From the NCBI GenBank assembly GCA_947484245.1, contig CANKOT010000072.1, positions 1 to 11,515 of the forward strand: a stretch of 11,515 nt of DNA, read 5' to 3'. This document shows, in pieces, positions 7,587 to 11,515 of this stretch. A program made the position numbers and the translations under genes. The notes below the pieces were generated by a model. That model ran no database searches, had not been told where the DNA came from, and saw nothing but the letters and a program-made list of their open reading frames with translations. The stretch is from Comamonadaceae bacterium (lineage in GTDB: Bacteria > Pseudomonadota > Gammaproteobacteria > Burkholderiales > Burkholderiaceae). The number at the start of each line of letters is the position of its first letter. The first letter of the stretch is position 1.

Positions 7587-7626
7587 AACGTGTGCATCGC
7601 GCTTTGTTTTTCGCGACAATGTGCAC

Positions 7627-8883
7627 ATGAATTCATTAGACGGCATCCGTATCCTTGACCTCTCCCGCGTCCTTGCGGGTCCTTGGTGCACCCAAACTTT
7701 GGCCGACCTGGGTGCCGATGTGATCAAGATAGAGCGGCCTGGCGCAGGGGATGACACGCGCAGTTGGGGGCCCCCATTTCTGAAAGATGAACATGGGAAA
7801 GATACACCAGAAGCTGCATATTACTTAGGAACCAATAGAAATAAGCGCTCACTTACTTGCGATATTTCCAAACCTGAAGGCCAAGCCCTGATCCGCGAAT
7901 TGGTGCTGCATTGCAACGTCTTCATTGAAAATTTCAAAGTGGGCGACATGGCCCGATACGGTCTTGACTACGACAGTCTTTGCGCCCTCAATCCCCGGTT
8001 AATTTACTGCAGTGTGACGGGTTTTGGCCAAACCGGCCCCTACCGTGATCGTGCGGGTTACGACTATGCCGTGCAAGGCGTTGGTGGCTTAATGAGCGTG
8101 ACCGGCGAGCGAGACGATCTGGGCGGGGGGCCTCAAAAAGTGGGCGTCGCCGTGGCCGATTTGTTCACGGGCATGTATGCCGCTGTGGGCATTTTGGCGG
8201 CACTGCGACATGTCGAAAAAACCGGTCAAGGCCAATATGTCGACATGGCTTTGTTAGACACACAGGTGGCCATGCTGGCCAATTTGGGGGCGAATTATTT
8301 GGTGAGCGGCAAAACGCCGGGCCGCGCCGGCAATGCCCATCAGAACATCGTGCCCTACCAAGTCTTTGAAGTGAAGGCGAGCCCACAAGCATTGGCCATT
8401 GACGGCGCTGGCGCACGGGATCATTTGATCTTGGCCGTCGGCAACGATGGTCAATACGCCAAGTTTTGTCATGTGGCAGGTCACCCTGAATTGGCCACAG
8501 ATTCACGGTTTGCCAAAAATACCGACCGGGTTAAAAACCGCAGCGTATTGGTGCCCTTGCTTGAAAAAATCATGCTGACCCGAACAAAAGCAGAGTGGCT
8601 GCCGGCACTTGAAGTGGCCAAAGTACCCTGTGGCGCGATCAACAATTTGGCGGAAGTTTTTGCAGACCCTCAAGTGACGGCACGACAAATGGTGAGCACG
8701 TGGCAGCACCCTCACCAAAAAGATTTGAAGCTGGTTTCTAGCCCTTTAAAGCTCAGCGTGACGCCCGTCCGTCAAGATCATGTGCCGCCCCAACTGGGCC
8801 AGCACACCACGCAGCTGCTCAAAGAGGTTTTGGGCTACAGCGACTCACACATTGAAAGCCTCAAAAATAAAGACATCATCTGA
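7627..8883 (+). CDS. CaiB/BaiF (class III) CoA-transferase
   Basis: The 418-residue protein belongs to the formyl-CoA transferase/CaiB superfamily, whose interlocked-ring dimers move CoA between organic acids through a covalent aspartyl thioester. It opens with GIRILDLSRVLAGPWCTQTLADLGADVIKIERP, the family's nucleotide-fold start. It also carries the YLGTNRNKRSLTCD and GFGQTGPYRDRAGYD segments. In VDMALLDTQVAM the last Asp (D211 from this start) aligns with the catalytic D169 of oxalate CoA-transferase. The substrate pair is not readable, and succinyl-CoA to a dicarboxylate is only the most common possibility. I chose the ATG at 7627; a GTG two codons earlier (7621) is also in frame. Neither has a Shine-Dalgarno, and GACAAT at 7615-7620 could be a -10. 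The gene diverges from the lipoprotein and ends just before a strong hairpin. Confidence 0.93.
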   Translation: MNSLDGIRILDLSRVLAGPWCTQTLADLGADVIKIERPGAGDDTRSWGPPFLKDEHGKDTPEAAYYLGTNRNKRSLTCDISKPEGQALIRELVLHCNVFIENFKVGDMARYGLDYDSLCALNPRLIYCSVTGFGQTGPYRDRAGYDYAVQGVGGLMSVTGERDDLGGGPQKVGVAVADLFTGMYAAVGILAALRHVEKTGQGQYVDMALLDTQVAMLANLGANYLVSGKTPGRAGNAHQNIVPYQVFEVKASPQALAIDGAGARDHLILAVGNDGQYAKFCHVAGHPELATDSRFAKNTDRVKNRSVLVPLLEKIMLTRTKAEWLPALEVAKVPCGAINNLAEVFADPQVTARQMVSTWQHPHQKDLKLVSSPLKLSVTPVRQDHVPPQLGQHTTQLLKEVLGYSDSHIESLKNKDII

Positions 8884-8903
8884 TGTCTTTGGGAATTCCA
8901 GCC

Positions 8904-8940
8904 CTTCAGTCGTTGGCTTGCATGAAGCCCACGACTGAAG
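8904..8940. terminator. Strong hairpin between convergent genes
   Basis: CTTCAGTCGT (8904-8913) is perfectly complementary to ACGACTGAAG (8931-8940). Inside, GGCTT (8915-8919) pairs with AAGCC (8925-8929) around a five-base loop, leaving a single T-C mismatch. The result is a 15-bp stem. It lies in the 68-bp gap between the 3' ends of the CoA-transferase (plus) and cytochrome c' (minus), where a bidirectional terminator is expected. There is no T-run on either side, so it may act as a transcript 3'-end stabiliser or a less canonical terminator. Confidence 0.65.
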
Positions 8941-8951
8941 CCAATAAACCA

Positions 8952-9404
8952 CTACTCCTTGCGGAAATTATCGTGGCAAGCTTTGCAAGTTGCGGCTGCG
9001 GGGCCAAAGGCTGTTTTGAGCGCATCGACGTTGCCGACCTTGGCAGCAACGGCAAGCTTGGTTAATTCTGCTTGCATTTTGTCGCCAGCTTCTTTGTACT
9101 TTGCACTGTCTTTCCAGATTTCAGGCTTAGCGCGCGTATCGCCTTTGTCACTGCCTTCCGTAAAAGCAGCCCAAGGTAATTTGGACATGGCAGCCGCAAT
9201 ATCGGCATTTTCAGCGGCCGCTTTTGCATCATAGGGGGCTCGGCCGTTGGCCATCGCACCAACCCGGCCAAAGTGAGCCGACATGACGGTGAGGCTGGCT
9301 TTTCTGTATTTGATGGCGTCTTCAGGTTTCGCAAATTGTGCTGCGGCAGGCAATGTCAATACCCCGGCCGCCAAGCCTGTCAGGATAATAAAAAGTTTTC
9401 TCAT
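8952..9404 (-). CDS. Cytochrome c' (class II periplasmic c-type cytochrome)
   Basis: The 150-residue precursor has a Sec signal peptide (MRKLF, hydrophobic core, cleavage probably after LPAAA near residue 22) and a four-helix-bundle domain. The haem-binding motif CKACH (C140, C143, H144) lies near the C-terminus, which is diagnostic of class II cytochromes. An early YRKASLTVMSAHFGRVGAM segment matches the first helix of the family. Family members bind NO and CO at five-coordinate haem and are linked to NO tolerance or electron transfer, but whether this one does so is inferred. I chose the ATG (complement of 9402-9404) because a GGAG Shine-Dalgarno sits 6 bp upstream. A TTG four codons earlier would overlap that site. 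TGTAAT at 9432-9437 (minus strand) could be its -10. It diverges from a cytochrome b561 gene, a plausible membrane partner. Confidence 0.93.
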   Translation of the reverse strand: MRKLFIILTGLAAGVLTLPAAAQFAKPEDAIKYRKASLTVMSAHFGRVGAMANGRAPYDAKAAAENADIAAAMSKLPWAAFTEGSDKGDTRAKPEIWKDSAKYKEAGDKMQAELTKLAVAAKVGNVDALKTAFGPAAATCKACHDNFRKE

Positions 9405-9493
9405 AAAAGGCTCCAAGTTTTGTTACTGTGCATTACAGTTTCTCATGTTTTAAAAAAATTTGCAGAGCCTCGGGCTTTGATGAAAGCGACTGA

Positions 9494-10156
9494 ATGATTC
9501 AAGTGAGAGTTTGGGATTTACCGACACGTGTTTTCCACTGGGCCTTGGCGATTTTGGTGGCTGCATTGGTAGTCTCCGGCCTGGTGGGCGGGGATGCCAT
9601 GATCTGGCACTTCCGTTTTGGTTACTGTGTGGGTAGCTTGATTATTTTCAGAGTGGTCTGGGGTTTTGTAGGCGGTTTTTGGTCCCGCTGGCGTCAGTTT
9701 TCTTGCTCGCCAACCTCGCTCAAAGCTTTCCTAGGTGGCAAGACATCCACGTCGCGTTACTTGGGGCACAGCCCAACAGGCTCACTTTCTGTGATTGTCA
9801 TTTTGCTGTTTTTGGCGGCTCAAGTTGGGTCGGGAATGATGAGCGATGACGAGATTTCCAATGCCGGGCCCCTCACGCCATTTGTCTCTGGGGCCATCAT
9901 CCAATGGGCAACTTATTGGCACAAAGAAATTGGCAAAGTCGCCATTCTTTTACTGGTTGCGCTGCATGTGCTGGCCATTGCTTGGTACTTTTACAAGAAG
10001 AATGAAAACCTGTTGCGCCCGATGCTGACTGGGGACAAAATGAGCCATGACAATGCGCCAGTTTCAAAAGACCGACCTGTCGATTGGTTAAAGGCTATTT
10101 TGCTGATGGCTGCCAGTGCTTATGCCATCTACAAACTAATCCATCTTGTTCCTTGA
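9494..10156 (+). CDS. Cytochrome b561-type di-haem membrane protein
   Basis: The 220-residue integral membrane protein matches the prokaryotic cytochrome b561/Ni-Fe-hydrogenase b-type family. It begins VRVWDLPTRVFHWALA, the signature N-terminus with H15. It has further candidate haem ligands H39 (IWHFRFGY), H143 (YWHKEIGK) and H158 (ALHVLAI) on helices near 15-31, 37-60, 97-113 and 145-166. A fifth hydrophobic stretch (199-217) forms a C-terminal anchor. Proteins of this type pass electrons between the quinone pool and periplasmic or soluble partners. The divergent cytochrome c', 89 bp away, is a natural candidate, since c'/b561 gene pairs are common in Proteobacteria. The ATG at 9494 has only a weak GAAAG site about 8 bp upstream. 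The partner assignment is inference from context. Confidence 0.92.
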   Translation: MIQVRVWDLPTRVFHWALAILVAALVVSGLVGGDAMIWHFRFGYCVGSLIIFRVVWGFVGGFWSRWRQFSCSPTSLKAFLGGKTSTSRYLGHSPTGSLSVIVILLFLAAQVGSGMMSDDEISNAGPLTPFVSGAIIQWATYWHKEIGKVAILLLVALHVLAIAWYFYKKNENLLRPMLTGDKMSHDNAPVSKDRPVDWLKAILLMAASAYAIYKLIHLVP

Positions 10157-10211
10157 TTTTCAAAATTTACAGCGCATCACGCTCCACTCCAAATTTTTCA
10201 GTTCTACCGCT

Positions 10212-10709
10212 TTGTCAGAAAACACCCACTTCACCATTTTGCTGTTTGAGCCCACTTCGCCTGAAGACATTCATTCAGTTCGCGAGATTTTTTTAGAGTA
10301 CGCAAACACGCTCAACGTTGATTTGTGTTTTCAAGGGTTTGAGCTTGAGTTGCAGGAATTGCCGGGTGAATATGCACCGCCACGAGGTGCTTTGTTGTTG
10401 GCCATGGTGAATCAACAGGTGGCAGGGTGTTGCGCGCTGAGGCCCCTAGACTCTGCAGATGTCCCCAATTCGTCAGAAATGAAACGACTTTATGTTCGCC
10501 CTGCCTTTAGAAGGCTCGGGCTAGGCCGCCAATTGGCCGAGGCCATCCTAGATGCTGCCCGTCGCCATGGCTACAGCAGCATTTTTTTAGACACGCTTGA
10601 CGAAATGGAAACGGCCCGTGCCTTGTACGAAGATTTGGGCTTTGAAGAAATTCCACCTTACTATCACAACCCTGTGCCAGGCGCTCACTATCTTCGCGTC
10701 ATGCTCTGA
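10212..10709 (+). CDS. GNAT-family N-acetyltransferase
   Basis: The protein, 165 residues from this start, carries the GNAT fold: EMKRLYVRPAFRRLGLGRQL holds the acetyl-CoA pyrophosphate loop (RRLGLGR), followed by a helix and the C-terminal LDTLDEMETARALYEDLGF strand/helix. It closely follows a known small-acetyltransferase pattern (EYANTLNVDLCFQGFE, LPGEYAPPRGALLLA). The substrate is unknown. No ATG precedes the domain: the first in-frame ATG lies in its middle. I chose the TTG at 10212, which gives a normal-length N-terminus (SENTHFTILLFEP). An earlier TTG at 10146, overlapping the cytochrome b stop, is possible but would add 22 residues unlike family starts. Neither has a Shine-Dalgarno. 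The gene follows cytochrome b in the same direction and may share its transcript. It converges on the peroxiredoxin gene. Confidence 0.82.
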   Translation: MSENTHFTILLFEPTSPEDIHSVREIFLEYANTLNVDLCFQGFELELQELPGEYAPPRGALLLAMVNQQVAGCCALRPLDSADVPNSSEMKRLYVRPAFRRLGLGRQLAEAILDAARRHGYSSIFLDTLDEMETARALYEDLGFEEIPPYYHNPVPGAHYLRVML

Positions 10710-10716
10710 TGTGCGT

Positions 10717-10729
10717 CAGCCACTGGCTG
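10717..10729 (+). terminator. Short hairpin after the acetyltransferase gene
   Basis: CAGCC (10717-10721) and GGCTG (10725-10729) can form a 5-bp, GC-rich stem with a three-base loop, eight bases after the acetyltransferase stop. A loose GGTTGGGACATTT follows instead of a clean T-run. It may mark the 3' end of that transcript, in the 53-bp gap to the convergent peroxiredoxin gene, but the evidence is weak. Confidence 0.25.
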
Positions 10730-10762
10730 GGTTGGGACATTTGTAGCGTTAAGCTCAGTTCA

Positions 10763-11269
10763 TTAGGCTTTGGCTTGCGACAGCATGGTGTCTGCGTCGC
10801 TCACTTCAAATTTACCTGGGCCTTCAACATTGAGCGTAGCGACTTTGCCGTTTTTCACGAGCATCGAATAACGGTTGCTGCGCAAACCCATACCGCGTGC
10901 GGTGAGGTCCAACGTCAGACCCGTAGCCTTGGTGAAGTCAGCACTGCCGTCACCCATCATGCGAACTTTGCCCGTACTGTGCAGATCGCGACCCCAAGCG
11001 CCCATGACAAATGCATCGTTCACGCTGACACACCAAATTTCATCAACACCCGCGGCCTTCAATGCATCAAATTGCGCCACATACCCGGGCACGTGCTTGG
11101 CTGAACAAGTGGGTGTGAAAGCACCAGGCAATGCAAATACCGCAATGGTTTTCCCAGCAGAAGCCTTGGCGACATCGACAGGGTTGGGGCCGATGCTGCA
11201 ACCATTGCCTTCTACCTCAACGAACTCGGTCAATGTGACGGCGGGAATAGTGTCTCCAACTTTGATCAT
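10763..11269 (-). CDS. Prx5-type peroxiredoxin
   Basis: The 168-residue protein is a thioredoxin-fold peroxidase of the Prx5 (AhpC/TSA redoxin) group that reduces hydrogen peroxide and organic hydroperoxides. The peroxidatic cysteine is C55 in PGAFTPTC, the group's PxxxTxxC motif. The conserved arginine lies in GLRSNRYSMLVKNG (R130 or R133). VPGYVAQFDALKAAGVDEIWCVSVND is the family's following helix and strand. C24 and C80 are the only other cysteines, so the resolving thiol or external reductant (glutathione/glutaredoxin is common) is uncertain. I chose the ATG (complement of 11267-11269) because AAAGGAAA lies just upstream. A start 16 codons earlier would run into the terminator. The gene follows the terminator after rpsQ, so it needs its own promoter or read-through, and I see no convincing promoter. 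Confidence 0.94.
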   Translation of the reverse strand: MIKVGDTIPAVTLTEFVEVEGNGCSIGPNPVDVAKASAGKTIAVFALPGAFTPTCSAKHVPGYVAQFDALKAAGVDEIWCVSVNDAFVMGAWGRDLHSTGKVRMMGDGSADFTKATGLTLDLTARGMGLRSNRYSMLVKNGKVATLNVEGPGKFEVSDADTMLSQAKA

Positions 11270-11304
11270 GGTGTTTCCTTTAAAAATAGCGTGAATGAAC
11301 GAAA

Positions 11305-11334
11305 AAAAACGACTCACTATTGTGAGTCGTTTTT
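11305..11334 (-). terminator. Intrinsic terminator after rpsQ
   Basis: ACGACTCAC (11309-11317) pairs with GTGAGTCGT (11322-11330) around a four-base loop, and the stem extends through flanking A and T bases to 13 bp. On the minus strand the stem is followed directly by eight T residues (complement of 11302-11309), a textbook rho-independent terminator 32 bp beyond the rpsQ stop. On the plus strand only five T residues follow, so it may also stop transcription weakly that way. It separates the ribosomal protein operon from the peroxiredoxin gene. Confidence 0.9.
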
Positions 11335-11365
11335 AGAAGCTCTGCTGAAACTAAGCTGATTGAGC

Positions 11366-11515
11366 TTATACAGTCTCTGCCTTTTCAACCAAACGGGTAG
11401 CAACCCAGTTTTTGGTTTTGGAAATTGGCTTGCTCTCGGTGATTTCAATCACGTCGCCCATGCCATATTGTCCTGTTTCGTCATGTGCGTGGTACTTGCT
11501 TGATTTGGCAACAAT
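11366..11515 (-). CDS. rpsQ: 30S ribosomal protein S17, C-terminal part (partial)
   Basis: The last 49 codons of a gene entering from the right edge. The reading [20 protein letters not shown], then [21 protein letters not shown], is the conserved S17 C-terminus (compare HVHDENNECGIGDVVEI and RPLSKTKSW in E. coli). S17 binds 16S rRNA early in 30S assembly. It is usually the last gene of the S10 operon, and here it is indeed followed at once by an intrinsic terminator. The upstream neighbours (rpmC, rplP) would lie outside the window. The gene that often follows as the start of the spc operon, rplN, is not here: a peroxiredoxin and a convergent acetyltransferase come next. Confidence 0.95.
   Translation of the reverse strand: MVAKSSKYHAHDETGQYGMGDVIEITESKPISKTKNWVATRLVEKAETV

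Noticed and set aside
7619..7630. Three-codon upstream frame ATG TGC ACA TGA overlapping the CoA-transferase ATG
   Set aside because: Too short and without a ribosome site. It could equally arise by chance, so I do not call it a leader peptide.
7575..7757. N-terminal extension of the lipoprotein frame up to 7757
   Set aside because: It would place the signal peptide and lipobox 62 residues inside the protein, is Arg/Ser-rich without family features, and overlaps the well-supported CoA-transferase start on the other strand.
9405..9416. TTG start four codons upstream of the cytochrome c' ATG
   Set aside because: It overlaps the GGAG that serves as Shine-Dalgarno for the ATG, and the ATG gives a standard signal peptide.
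11270..11317. 16-codon upstream extension of the peroxiredoxin
   Set aside because: It runs into the rpsQ terminator stem, and the downstream ATG has a good AAAGGAAA ribosome site and the normal family N-terminus.
11352..11368. Inverted repeat TAAGCT/AGCTTA around the rpsQ stop
   Set aside because: Only 6 bp and AT-rich. The nearby 13-bp terminator explains transcript ending, so no separate role is supported.
11363..11400. Promoter inside the end of rpsQ for the peroxiredoxin (TTGGTT, 16 bp, TATAAG on minus)
   Set aside because: The -35 is poor, the hexamers overlap coding sequence and the stop codon, and any transcript would meet the strong terminator before reaching the gene.

Overview
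The window looks like a chromosomal core segment of a betaproteobacterium, most likely Burkholderiales (Comamonadaceae-like). Three things point there. The protein sequences have that flavour in LipA/LipB, enzyme I/HPr, the F0 subunit a N-terminus and ribosomal protein S17. The set atpI-atpB, ybeD-lipB-lipA and EIIA(Man)-HPr-EI is typical of that order. GC content is moderate. The assignment comes from reading the sequence, not from a search. I see no rRNA, tRNA, CRISPR array, insertion sequence or phage gene.

Layout. (1) 1-609, minus strand: the start of the ATP synthase operon, with the first 27 codons of atpB running off the left edge and atpI upstream, behind a near-consensus sigma70 promoter at 659-687. 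(2) 746-3264, plus strand: a CopD-like four-helix membrane protein, then the lipoate block ybeD (DUF493), lipB (octanoyl transfer) and lipA (sulfur insertion). Directly after lipA lies a 32-codon relic that resembles the first helix of a DMT/EamA permease. (3) 7574-3356, minus strand: a tightly packed five-gene run of lipoprotein, MFS transporter, mannose-type EIIA, HPr and enzyme I. Every junction overlaps, by about 4 to 32 bp. (4) 7627-8883, plus strand: a CaiB/BaiF (class III) CoA-transferase, diverging from the lipoprotein. It ends at a strong 15-bp hairpin shared with the convergent cytochrome c'. (5) 8952-10156: cytochrome c' (minus) divergent from a cytochrome b561-type membrane protein (plus), followed by a GNAT acetyltransferase that has no usable ATG start. 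(6) 10763-11515, minus strand: a Prx5-type peroxiredoxin downstream of the 3' end of rpsQ (S17, the usual last gene of the S10 operon), the two separated by a strong intrinsic terminator.

How the parts relate. Most of the window is housekeeping: energy (atp), lipoate cofactor supply, a regulatory-type PTS chain with no sugar permease in view, haem electron transfer and peroxide defence, next to a ribosomal protein operon. I do not see a convincing new defence or mobile system. The points that most deserve a second look are the coupling of a lipoprotein and an MFS permease to the PTS phosphorelay genes, the degraded permease relic between lipA and ptsI, the separation of rpsQ from the genes that usually follow it, the initiator-ATG-less acetyltransferase, and the SD-less, possibly leaderless divergent pair around 7574-7627.
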